Source: Globomyces pollinis-pini
Lineage: Eukaryota; Chytridiomycota; Chytridiomycetes; Rhizophydiales; Globomycetaceae
Direction of reading: 5' to 3'
Assembly (NCBI GenBank): GCA_025399215.1
Contig: MU621109.1
Coordinates: 45,154 to 109,153 of the forward strand
DNA length: 64,000 nucleotides
The notes beneath the pieces are model-generated. The model saw nothing but the letters and a program-made list of their open reading frames with translations, was not told the DNA's origin and ran no database searches. This document shows, piece after piece, positions 1 to 10,064 of this stretch (its first letter is position 1; each line of letters starts with the position of its first letter). The position numbers were made by a program, and so were the translations under genes.

Positions 1-1180
1 CGAGTATGTGGGCATTTGGAGAAACGACGAGATGGGCTTTAGGACTAGGGTTGGAGTCGGGAACACTGGTGGTGGACATGGCTGGAACAGTGGTGGTGGA
101 GACAACTGGAGCTGGAGGAGTAATTGCAAGGTTTGTTTTGGGGGACTGTCCGGTAGAGGGAGAAGTAGCAAACGCACAGACTGAGGGAGTACCTTGACGG
201 TGCCAGGTTTTGGGAAACCCAGCTTTTGAGCAGGCAGCACACGGATGGCATTTCCAGCATCTAGATTCATCATAGTGGTTGTGTGGAGTACATGGGGTGG
301 GTGGAGAAGTAGAAGCGGGAGCTGAGCGGGCAGAAGGAGTACGGACAAAGTTGGCAGTCGGGGCAGCAGAATTTTGGGAAGTGGTAGAGGGACGAGGAGG
401 GAGGCGAGAGCGTATACTGGACTCCCATTCCATGGTGAGGTCATCTCGTAGTATGTGGAAATCAACGTTGCCTTGTTGTCTAACATTTCGAAGAACATCA
501 CGGTATTGAGAGTGAAGTTGATGAGTCCATAATATTTGAACCAATTTTTCCGAGGTGACATGGTAACCAAATTGATCGGTGAACTTTCTGACGAACACTT
601 CATAGTCCACAATAGCCTGTGCCATGTCGATTGGCATTTTGTAGTCGATGAGTTCATATAGGGTCATATCTTTGTTTGCATCATTCTTTTTTGGTTCAAG
701 GGTCCTCCAGGCAGTGAGGATATTGGTGCATTGAGAGACAATGGGCTTGACTTTGTCACCTAGGAGGCTATTAAAGAGATATAGAGGAAACGATTCTTTA
801 GGAGTAGACATTAATGGGTCCCAGTAACCTAAATGAGTGAGTAGAGTTTCAACTTTAGCAGCCCAGGTATACCAGTGACGGGTGTCTTTAAGTTTGTGAT
901 CGTCTTTGATATCTTTGGGGTCAAAGATATCATGAATCTTCGGTGGAGTCGGTGGAGGTTGAACGAAAGACATTGCAGAGGTAAAGGCTGCAGTTATAGT
1001 TTGTAATAGTTTTTGGTCAATTTCGGAAGGGATGGAATTAAAAATGTCTGAAGTAGGAGTTCCAGGACCATGTTTTCGTGTCCCAGAACCAGGTTGTCTT
1101 GAAGGGGATGGGGATTCGTCTAAGGTAGTGTTTGTAATTATTTTAGAGGAAGTGTTTGGAGGAGTATGAGGAACAGACAT
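1..1180 (-). CDS. Ty1/copia-like Gag polyprotein, partial (runs off the left edge)
   Basis: One open frame of 393 codons starts at the ATG at 1180 and is still open at base 1. The N-terminus is rich in Pro, Ser and Thr. Residues 90-270 resemble the UBN2-type Gag core of copia elements (RHWYTWAAKVETLL, then LVQILWTHQLHSQYRDVL). A degenerate zinc knuckle follows (DESRCWKCHPCAAC), then a long Pro/Thr tail. Gag is the structural protein of the retrotransposon particle; any protease, integrase and reverse transcriptase would lie left of the window. Codons end in C far more often than in neighbouring genes, and there is no intron, both of which fit a mobile element. No stop or frameshift is seen. 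The copia family assignment is inference from pattern; the open frame is seen directly. Confidence 0.75.
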   Translation of the reverse strand, partial: MSVPHTPPNTSSKIITNTTLDESPSPSRQPGSGTRKHGPGTPTSDIFNSIPSEIDQKLLQTITAAFTSAMSFVQPPPTPPKIHDIFDPKDIKDDHKLKDTRHWYTWAAKVETLLTHLGYWDPLMSTPKESFPLYLFNSLLGDKVKPIVSQCTNILTAWRTLEPKKNDANKDMTLYELIDYKMPIDMAQAIVDYEVFVRKFTDQFGYHVTSEKLVQILWTHQLHSQYRDVLRNVRQQGNVDFHILRDDLTMEWESSIRSRLPPRPSTTSQNSAAPTANFVRTPSARSAPASTSPPTPCTPHNHYDESRCWKCHPCAACSKAGFPKTWHRQGTPSVCAFATSPSTGQSPKTNLAITPPAPVVSTTTVPAMSTTSVPDSNPSPKAHLVVSPNAHIL

Positions 1181-1204
1181 AGGGAGAACGGGATGCTGAT
1201 AACG

Positions 1205-1279
1205 TGTTGGAATCAGTAAAGAAGTTTATTAACAAACGCGAAACTAAAACAACTAAACAAACACATGATTCACTCAACA
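1205..1279 (-). repeat. possible very short (75 bp) 5' LTR of the copia-like element
   Basis: The block has TG...CA ends that are themselves inverted repeats: TGTTGGAATCA at 1205 matches the complement of the other end, TGATTCACTCAACA, except for a small insertion. Read on the minus strand, the base after it starts CGTTATCAGCATCC, a plausible primer-binding site, and the Gag ATG follows 25 bp later. Permease-homologous sequence begins directly on the other side, at about 1281. An LTR this short would be exceptional, and the second LTR is outside the window, so the call is tentative. Confidence 0.4.
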
Positions 1280-1280
1280 G

Positions 1281-2297
1281 TTAAACTGTATGCCATACTC
1301 AATATGGTTCTTTGTTGGAATTGAACTGCTACCCAATTTATCGGAAGAAGCTGAAAAATCGTCAACCAACACTCCAAAGAGTATGCTAATTGGGTTCTCT
1401 GTGCTATCGACTTTGGTTGTGGTAGTGATGATACTAGTGGGTTGTAATCCAGGGATATCAATACTTCAGTTTTCTATCGATCCACTCATTGATCTTTTAT
1501 TCATAAACTATAAAATCGATCCTACCTCATCAATTGGTCTACTAATAAGATGGGCATTATCTTTAGCACATCATGCAACAACCATTAGTTTTTCAATTGG
1601 TAAGCTGATTAATTAGTACTGATCGATTCGTATTTCATATGCTCTTAGTCGTGGGGGTTACCTACCAACGTTCCTGTCATTGACATACCAAAATGGTGAT
1701 GTTGACTCTTTTGGTTATGGTTCACCCATTTACGCAGTAATAGCTGCAAGCGTAGCTTGTTATGGGATGATTGTTGTCAGTTTTTTTCTTGGGAGTACCA
1801 TCTTTGCTAGTTTCCTAATCTATGGAAGTGCTTTTTACTCATTAACAGCTGCAATATTTGTCTTTATCTCCTATATCATCTTAAAATTTCGATCACCACA
1901 CCTCGATAGGCCCTTTAATATCTCCAACGGCCCAATTGCCTTCCTTATACCCATCCTCGGCCTCATACTTACAAGTTTTGCCATTTCAGGGTGCTTTCTA
2001 TCGAATCCCAACAACACAATTGTTTTTTATATTCTAATGATACAGGTCATTGTTTCAGTGATATACTACATATTTTTCGTTCGGCATCGTTTAGTACTAT
2101 CAGCTGAGCAAAAGTTTATCAAAATGCGGATTTGTAAAATAAAGGAAGAAACCCTAAGAAAGCATCAAATAGATCAAATAAAAGGAAGATTAGACGTAAG
2201 AAGTCGTGTGGTCGAAAATCATGCGCAAGGTGTCAGAAATAACGGAGTTAAGTCTGAAAATTTATCAAGCAAAAGAGATAGTCACCTAATTAAATGA
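1281..2297 (+). pseudogene. 5'-truncated amino-acid permease pseudogene
   Basis: This is a paralogue of the permease at 2436-4121, but its homology begins only at the equivalent of residue ~225 (LNCMPYSIWFFVG). The first half, including about six membrane segments, is gone and is replaced by the copia-like element. The first coding block (1281 to about 1602) ends at a GTAAGC donor in the position where the intact gene has its intron. The second block (about 1640-2297) resumes with SYALSRGGYLPTFLSLTYQ, but no AG lies in the right place to restore the frame, so the splice acceptor also seems lost. The rest of the C-terminal half is open and well conserved, so inactivation looks recent. It cannot make a full transporter. 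Confidence 0.85.
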
Positions 2298-2435
2298 TTT
2301 GTACTAAACTTATCTTGTTACATATCTTTTTTTATTGATAATTGAAAGGATGATATGATTAAATCTGTGTGACTGTTTTTTACGCGATTGTTGTTTATCA
2401 TTTTTCGTTATTCGCCATCGTTTTTGAATAATTGA

Positions 2436-4121
2436 ATGAAATCTTTCGTCGAGATGTTTTTCCAAAGTAATTTGAAAGCAGTCGATGAAAACTACCTGAA
2501 ATCCCGTACATTACGTTCCAGTTGGACTTCAACATTACATTTGATTTTCTTTGGTGTTGGAATTGTCATTACAGGAGAGTTTGCTGCATGGAATGCTGGA
2601 TTATCATATGGATGGAGTTCATTAGTAGTAGCCACAATTATGGTAAATATCTACTATTGGTGTCTCCTTTTATGTCTAGCAGAATTGTCTAGCGCTCTAC
2701 CGTTTTCAGGAGGATCTTTAACATTTATAACTGCAACAATGGGAAATATTTTCGGGTACATTCTAGGATTGGTCGTCTTGATGCAAAATGTTTTGGCATA
2801 TTCACAATCCTCAATATTGGTCAGCAACTTCTACATTCGATTAATTCATCTTAGCCTTGAACAAACGGTCTATTGGAAGTATATTCTTAATTTCTTGGTC
2901 ATATTTATAAGTTCGATTATAGCAATTGACTTGAAAGTCTTTCATCGTGTCATTACAATACTAACTGTTATCGCAGTCCTCGAGATTGTTTTCATATTTT
3001 GTGCCATGATTCCCGTTTTCTCAAAGGGCGATTTTCTCTTTAATACCGGATTGCTAAACACAGATTCTTTTTTGCCTGATGGAGTGATGGGGGTCTTAAA
3101 CTGTATGCCTTTTGCAATTTGGTTTTTCGTCGGAATCGAGTCATTGCCAAATTTAGCTGAAGAGGCAAAAGACCCCGCTACTAGCTTACCAAAGGCTATG
3201 TTGGGCGGATATGCAATTTTGACACTTTCTGTCTTGCTAGTGTTGATGATGGTAGGCTGTAATCCGGGATCATCCACACTTCAATCTTCAATTGACCCTT
3301 TGAGTGACATCATTTTCAGCAACTATGATATAATTCCACGGTCGCTTATCGGAATACTCATTCAATTCTTTTTCTCATTCGCTCATCATGCATCTACGGT
3401 AGGGTTCACAATTGGTATTTGAATACATTTATACTAATTTCTAGGGACGATTAGAATTATGTATGCGCTTAGCAGAGGGGGCTACTTTCCAACTTTTCTA
3501 TCAATTACACATCAAGGAGGAGATGTAGATTCATATGGATATGGGTCGCCACTGTATGCAATAATTGCATCTGGTGCAGGTGCATATTGTATGATCATTC
3601 TTAGCTTTTTGCTCGGAGAAACTATATTGGGAAGTTTTCTTCTATATGGATGTGCGTTTTACTCACTAGTGGCAGCAATATTTGTTTTTATCTCATATAC
3701 CTTGTTAAAAGTTCGATCACCTCATCTTGAAAGACATTTCAATCTATCTGACGACTGGAAATCAATCCTTGTACCAATATTAGGACTCATCCTTGGTGGA
3801 ATTGCAATATCAGGATTCTTTACATCAAACCCCAACAATACCATAGTGTTTTATATACTAATAGCCCAGTTCGTCATATCATTTATTTACTACATATTTG
3901 TTGTTCGACATCGATTAGTACTATCAGCAGAACAGAAATTTATCAAACTTCGAATTGCAAAACTCAGAGAAGAAACGTTGAAAAAACACCATGATGAACA
4001 AGTTAAAGTTAGATTAGATAGCAAAAGTCGTAATGCGGATCAATCAGCGGTTGGAAAACCAGCTAAGAGTATGCTAGATTCATACCAGCAAAGGAGTAAG
4101 CGAGCCAGTGTTTTGCAGTAG
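2436..4121 (+). CDS. amino-acid/ethanolamine permease-like transporter (APC superfamily)
   Basis: The coding sequence joins 2436-3414 and 3445-4121 across a 30-nt intron with a TACTAAT-like branch point, giving 551 residues. About 12 hydrophobic segments are visible. The APC signature near residue 38 (GVGIVITGEFAAWNAGLSYG) resembles the ethanolamine permease branch, and a second conserved block reads WFFVGIESLPNLAEEAKDP. The C-terminal ~90 residues are charged and cytosolic-looking. It should import amino acids or a small amine across the plasma membrane with H+ or Na+; the substrate cannot be read from sequence. The neighbouring pseudogene shows that this gene was duplicated in tandem. An ACGCGA motif lies about 55 bp before the ATG. 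Confidence 0.85.
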
Positions 4122-4409
4122 TTTGTCGATTACAATATAAACAGACTTTGAAAATAAACTTAAATCACTAAGCGGTATGATTCTATGAATTATATTCTTA
4201 AAGGATGTGTCACATCCACTTAAATTTATTCGTATATTTGAAATTTTCGGGTTAGTCAGTGAATCAGGGCGTTCAACACTTCTAGTCAGTAGAAGCGAAA
4301 AAAAGGGCGTTTTTGGCCGTTGCTGTACACATCCCCTATGTGTAAGTGACCTTGTGTACTGTTTCATATCCAATATATAACCTGAGTACACACACGCATA
4401 TTGCCAATA

Positions 4410-6069
4410 ATGTACTCTCAAACCTTTTCTAAATACTTCAAGAATCATATCAAAGCAATTGCATCAAGCGTTGTGGTATTACTATTGCTATTGAGTATTA
4501 TTATACTCAAAGTATCCAGACAAGAAGGTGGGATTGTGCCAATTGTCTTGAAAACAGAGCCAACAGTAGTTTCTGGTGGCTACATCAAAATCAATTGGAG
4601 CGGGGCCAATTCAAACTCCAATGATGATTGGATAATATTTACGAATGGTGACTCTCCTTCAAAAGCATCTGTAATTGAAGATTCTTGGCAATATGTTTAT
4701 GGTGGAATTGATCAATTAAAAAAGAGTAGTTCTTCTGATGGATTTGTCTCTGTGAAAGCCCCTGCCAAGCCAGGCCAATACAAGATTTTCTACTGTCAGA
4801 GTAATAAATTTGATTGCAATTCTGGAATTTCAATCAACGTTATACCACCACCAGTGACTTGCCGTAAACCTTTAGAGACTGCATCATCTATCAAGCATGT
4901 CATCACCATTATTTCGGAAAACCATTCATTTGATAGTTATTTTGGTAGATATTGTCAGGCTAAACCTGGAAGTGATCCTAAATGTAATCTGGGAAGGGAT
5001 TGTTGTGAAGCCGGAACCACTTCAATTAGTTCAGTTACTCCAGTCACATTAACTGATTCTGAAAATCACAGCCATGATCCTTGTCATACATATGAATGTA
5101 TGGTATGTGGAATCAATGACGGCAAGATGGATGGTTATTTATCATCTGGAAAATGCAAGAATTCTAATGACAAGAATTACGCGATGGCAAGTGGTAGTGA
5201 AGATAGTGCCGGAAAGTATTGGAAGTTAGCATCTACGTATGCAATGGCTGATCGGTTCTTTCAATCAGCACCAGGTATGTTCAAAATCATTACTCATCTT
5301 TATAGGAGCATCAAGTCAAAGTGATATGTATTTTGCCAGAGGTGCATTTGTATTCAAAGATAATGATTACGTTCCTTCGACCCATCACCACCAAAGCAAT
5401 AAAAAGTCATACGATGACCCAACCATTGCCGATTTATTAATTGGTTGTAATGTATCATTCACTACATATGCAGAAGGGTACAAAAAGAATCCTCCATCCT
5501 CAGAACGCTACCCGGAGTACTATGATTCAAGTGATATCCCGTTCCAGTATTATCCTAGTTTAACTATGTCAAGCAAATCGGATGACTACTTCAAAAACAT
5601 GGACGCATTCCGAGCCGATGTGACTAATGGCGTTTTACCAGCAGTATCGTATATCAAACCATTAGGTATCAACAGTGAACACCCTGGATTTTCCAATATC
5701 TCTGCTGGTGAACAATTCAACGAAAGAATCATCAATCAGGTCTTATCATCGCCACTCTATCGTGAAAATACATTGATCCTGCTAGTATCAGATGAAAGTG
5801 GAGGTTATCGGGACAGTATCAAACCACCACCAAAGAGTACAGTTGACAACCAACCTTATGGTCCTCGCACACCATTCCTGGCTGTTGGTCATATGGTCCA
5901 AAAGAATTTTGTGTCGCATGAACAAATGGAACCTGCAAGTATCATTCGGTTTATTGAATCTAATTTTCTGGGAGATACAAAACCTGGTCAATTAAATACT
6001 AGAGACGCGGTGGTGAACAATCTTGGTAGCTTGTTTGATCGTTCGATTACGAGTTTTGATTTCATATAA
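4410..6069 (+). CDS. membrane-anchored phosphoesterase (phospholipase C/acid phosphatase family), copy 1
   Basis: The gene joins 4410-5274 and 5306-6069 (31-nt intron; 542 residues). A single N-terminal membrane anchor (residues 17-35) is followed by a beta-sandwich-like domain (about 50-140; INWSGA, DDWIIF, SWQYVYGG, KPGQYKIFYC) reminiscent of SKICH/Ig-like folds. The catalytic domain starts with the family motif ISENHSFDSYFG (about residue 168) and ends with SDESGGYRDSIKPPP; these are the metal-binding signatures of the family that includes bacterial phospholipase C and acid phosphatase AcpA. Many Cys residues suggest an extracellular or luminal position. It probably hydrolyses a phosphomonoester or phosphodiester; the lipid or sugar substrate is unknown. 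The ATG at 4410 is the first Met in frame. It is paralogous to the gene at 8123 and shares its intron position. Confidence 0.85.
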
Positions 6070-6424
6070 TATTATAATATATACCAATAATCGTAAACAG
6101 AACGTGCGAAATAATTGAATGTGAATCAACGTGACATAATAATCCTTTTTAGCTTGTAGTTTGTATCACTTCTTAAACAATTGGTGGAATCGATTCCGTT
6201 CATATCAGATAATCGATGGAAATGATGATTTTTATTGGTTGTCTATGAAAAAACATTACTATTATACGGGAATAGATTAAGTTGCTAGTAACGGGCAACA
6301 ACATTAACTACCCTTTACAATTTCTGATTGACGTTTTAGGATGTGGCTTCAATTTCATGGCTCCAAGCCATAACCAATGATGTAATCCGAAGAAAGTTGT
6401 CCTGAATATGTACAATGAAACTCA
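6070..6424. other. intergenic region, nothing recognised
   Basis: This is 355 bp of AT-rich sequence between the phosphoesterase stop and the tubby-like gene. No coding frame, RNA gene or convincing repeat is visible. Confidence 0.5.
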
Positions 6425-7011
6425 ATGATTTATAATAGGACTCATACAACCGAACAAACATTCAACATCAAGCAGCTGGACGCCAGCACATTTTCCATCA
6501 AAAACATTACCAAAGACGTGATATACTTCTGTGGGGAAAATCCGGAACTACCAAAAACGCAGGACAATCGACAAAACATAAACATGAATATGAAAATGTA
6601 CAAGGATGAATTAACTTACGGCACTTTACTCTACGAACTATTGAATTTTAAAGGGGAGAGGCAAATAAGCATCAATGGTAACATACTGTCCATTTAACAG
6701 CAGGGAATCATCAAATTCTTATTCAATGGATGTTGGAAGCCAATTCCAAGAGCACTTATGAGTTTAATCTAAACGGTTCAAAGTACTGTTTGAAACCAGG
6801 TTTTTTCTCTGGTTACGTACTTTATTGTAATGAAGTCAAATTAGCCAAATGGATAGACCAAACAACAGCAGGTACTCGACTTGGCAAAGTAGTAGTATAC
6901 CCCATGAAAGATGATAAGACCAATATTATTATAAGCACAATTTTCTCCATCATGTTTATCCACTACCGAAAATATGATAAATCCAGGTATGCACAGCCGT
7001 ACCTTTGGTAA
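6425..7011 (+). CDS. small tubby-C-terminal-like (LURP-one-like) protein
   Basis: Two open frames join across a 23-nt intron (6678-6700), or a 26-nt one if the next CAG is used; both keep the frame. The product has 187 residues with the 23-nt version. There is no signal peptide. The second half (STYEFNLNGSKYCLKP, then VLYCNEVKLAKW) has the alternating beta-strand pattern of the small tubby-like barrels common in fungi, with a conserved 'F-x-YNG-x-Y-x-W/LKP' type core. Function is unknown; members of this fold bind lipids or act as scaffolds. It lies between the two phosphoesterase copies and is co-oriented with them. The fold call is by pattern only. Confidence 0.5.
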
Positions 7012-7183
7012 AGAACGGACAAGTATCGTATGCACCACTACTTTTTAATAATAAAACATTTGATCTTTCATGTTCTTGTAAGTAAGTGAAAGCACACCCA
7101 AACATACTGAAAGCACACCAACTTCGGATACATCACACACCCAGCCTTCTCTTTTCTTTTCTTTCATAACAATTTCACTTCTG

Positions 7184-7679
7184 ATGACACCAACAATATT
7201 AAACTTGAGCAGAAATGCATGGGAAGTTTACAAAGTGGAAAAGATACCAGCATACCGTAGTTTGCGATCCAATGCAAAGAATGGATACAGAATACATTAC
7301 TACGAATGTCACGATCGATGTGGATTTAAGTTCACTGTTAAAACATACAGCAGCGATGTCCCACTGCAAATAGTATTCAATAATATTGAAGCTCATACGA
7401 CTCCAATCGAACAAAGTAAGAAAACAAAAATGAATTCAGACGTTAAAGAATCAATCATCAACATCTTAAATCAATTCAAGTAACCTTTTTAAATTAATTA
7501 AACATAGAAATTCGAAAAATATTGGAGCTAAAAAAATACTTTCAAAGCTAAGAGCTAGTAATGTACCCGAACGTTTATTACCAACCAACAGACAGATTTC
7601 CAACTTTATAGCCTATTATAGAAAAACACATTCAACAAGCGAATTAAATCCAATACTCAATCATTCACCTAAAACGTAA
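7184..7679 (+). CDS. MULE-transposase-derived zinc-finger (WRKY-GCM1/FLYWCH-like) protein
   Basis: Exons 7184-7479 and 7508-7679 join across a 28-nt intron to give 155 residues. The N-terminal part has the compact zinc-finger pattern YYECHDRCGFKF followed by a His (EAHTT), as in the DNA-binding N-terminus of Mutator-like (MULE) transposases. The second exon (GAKKILSKLRASNVPERLLP, then RQISNFIAYYRK) matches the segment that links this finger to the transposase core. No DDE catalytic domain follows; the frame stops at 7677. It is either a decayed transposon 5' end or a domesticated DNA-binding protein. A working intron favours expression, but this is inference. Confidence 0.55.
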
Positions 7680-8122
7680 TAGTGTTAAAGCTGATTTTAT
7701 TAGATTTCTGGCTAAACGCCATCTTTCTTCATCATCAGTTCTAAATTCAACGAAACAGATATTAAATAATATAGTGACTAAAGATATGAATTCCATCGAA
7801 ATATAGAATTCAATCTGGTCAATGTTTTAAAGAATGGTGTTTTTACTTACCTGATAATTATTATAACTGAAACTCGCAATTTGCGCTTATGGATTTGGTT
7901 TCCAGTTTCTTAAGTATGGATTTAATGCTGCACAAAACTAATCTATAAATTCTAAACACTAGAAAGCCAAGTGTTTTCGAGGTAGTGCACTACCAATAAA
8001 GAGTTACAAATCGTCCAAACGACTATGTTACCCTTTTTTAGTATATTATTGCAGTATTGTCATTGGTGTGACAATCGATCGGGATCAAAAACTCGCAGTA
8101 AAAGACCTCCGCTTTTTTACAA
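7680..8122. other. region with a possible transposon remnant
   Basis: An open stretch of 39 codons (7687-7803, stop at 7804-7806; reads KADFIRFLAKRHLSSSS) lies just after the MULE-derived gene without an ATG near its start, followed by AT-rich sequence with scattered stops. It may be more of the decayed transposase. Nothing else is recognised before the next gene. Confidence 0.3.
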
Positions 8123-9799
8123 ATGCAAACTGATTATGAATATCAACCATTGGATGGAACTACTGTCAAGAAGAAATCAAAATTAAGATATTGGATTCCA
8201 ATAGGTTTGATTTTGATTTCATCAATCGCTATTTTTAGCTATCGCCTTGTAAATAATGTTGATCTTGTATTTGTATCAGTATTGATTGGAGGTAAAATTA
8301 TATCTGGTGGATTTGTAAATATCTCTTGGTCAGGATCGGATACGAGAGGTGTTGATGATTGGATAGTATTCACCACTGGCTTTTACCCTACATCATCTAA
8401 TATTATATCGGAATCTTGGCAATACACGTATGGTTCCAGATATCGTTCGTTCTTGGCTTCAAGCGAAAATGGTACGGTGTCAGTCAAAGCTCCGTCTGTG
8501 CCTGGTTCTTATCGAGTTTTTTATTGTCGCAATAATGGGTATAACTGTGTAGGTACCAAATACATCAGTGTAACAGCACCGCAAGTTACTTGTAGACCAA
8601 AGAATAATACTGCTTCAGCAATCAAGCATGTTATCACAATTATATCTGAAAATCATTCTTTCGATAGTTACTTTGGAAGATACTGCCAGGCACCACCAGG
8701 AAGTAACCCTAAATGCAATGTTGGTAGAAATTGTTGTGAGGCTGGTTCAACTAATGTGAATGGGATTTCTCCTATTTTATTGAATGATACATCCAATTTG
8801 GCTTTTGATCCATGTCATTCTTATGATTGTATGCTCTGTGGAATCAATGGTGGTAAAATGGATGGATATATGGCAGGAGGGCAATGTTCAAATTCTGATA
8901 ATCGAAACTTTGCAATGGCTGATGGTTCAAAAGGAAGTGCTTCCCAGTATTGGTCTCTGGCTTCTCAATATGCATTAGCAGATCGGTTCTTTCAATCCGC
9001 TCCTGGTACCGCATTCAAATGTAATTAATCAATAGGTGCATCCTCTCAAAGTGATATGTACTATGCTAGGGGTGCATTTGTTTTCAAAGACAACGATCAC
9101 GTTCCACCATCCCACAACTGTCAAAACAACAAGCAATCTTATGATGATCCAACAATTGCAAATCTGTTAATTGATTGTGATGTATCATTTACCTTTTATG
9201 CGGAAGGTTACAAAGTCAACCCACCACCAAACGAATGTTATCCAAATTATTATGATGCTGGAGATGTTCCATTTCAATATTACCCAAGCTTGACCAATTC
9301 GCCTAACCAAGATGTATACTTTCGAGACTACGAAGCATTCAAGCGTGATATCCAGCAGGGTACTTTACCAGCTGTATCCTATATCAAACCGTTAGGGTAT
9401 AAAACAGAACACCCTGGGTTATCAACCATTAGCAGTGGAGAGCTATTCAACCAGGATGTTATTGAACGAATTTTGACATCCACCATCTATAGAGAAAACA
9501 CACTCATTTTATTGGTACCAGATGAAAGTGGAGGATACCGTGACAGTATCACACCACCTCCGAAAAGTAAGGTTGATAATCATCCATATGGACCTCGAAT
9601 TCCATTGTTAGCCATTGGAAATATGGTATTAAAGAACTATATTTCACATGTTCAAATGGAACCAGCTAGTATTATCCGATTCATTGAATCTAATTTCTTG
9701 GGTGATATCGTACCTGGACAATTACAAACACGAGATGCTGCAGTGAATAATCTTGGTAGTTTGTTTAATCGAACCTTTACTGGTTTTGATTTCAATTAG
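8123..9799 (+). CDS. membrane-anchored phosphoesterase (phospholipase C/acid phosphatase family), copy 2
   Basis: Exons 8123-9005 and 9036-9799 join over a 30-nt intron with an uncommon GTACCG donor, giving 548 residues. The architecture equals copy 1: one N-terminal membrane segment (about residues 25-42), a beta-sandwich-like domain (ISWSGSDTRGVDDW, then PSVPGSYRVFYC), then the catalytic domain with ISENHSFDSYFG and PDESGGYRDSITPPP. The intron sits at the same place (after RFFQSAPG) as in copy 1, so the pair arose by duplication. In the DES motif, Ser before Asp in copy 1 is Pro here; the metal-binding Asp is kept. It presumably acts on an external or luminal phosphoester. Confidence 0.85.
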
Positions 9800-10064
9800 T
9801 TTAATAAAGAGATTATTGAATCTATTTAACTTTTTGAAGTATACTTTGTTAATGAGAGAGTTTAAAGTCACTAGCGAGTATTGTGCATATTAGTGAGATC
9901 GTTTGTTCGCTACTTTAGTCTGCTGAGATTGAAATCCAATCCTTAAGCGATTTAATAACTTGGTATCATGTATTGGGTGTCTGTCCATCTCATTCATGAT
10001 CCTCTAACTGGAATTCCAAATTGGATTGAATTTTCTTCAATAAAAAGTTCAGTTAACCTTCTCG

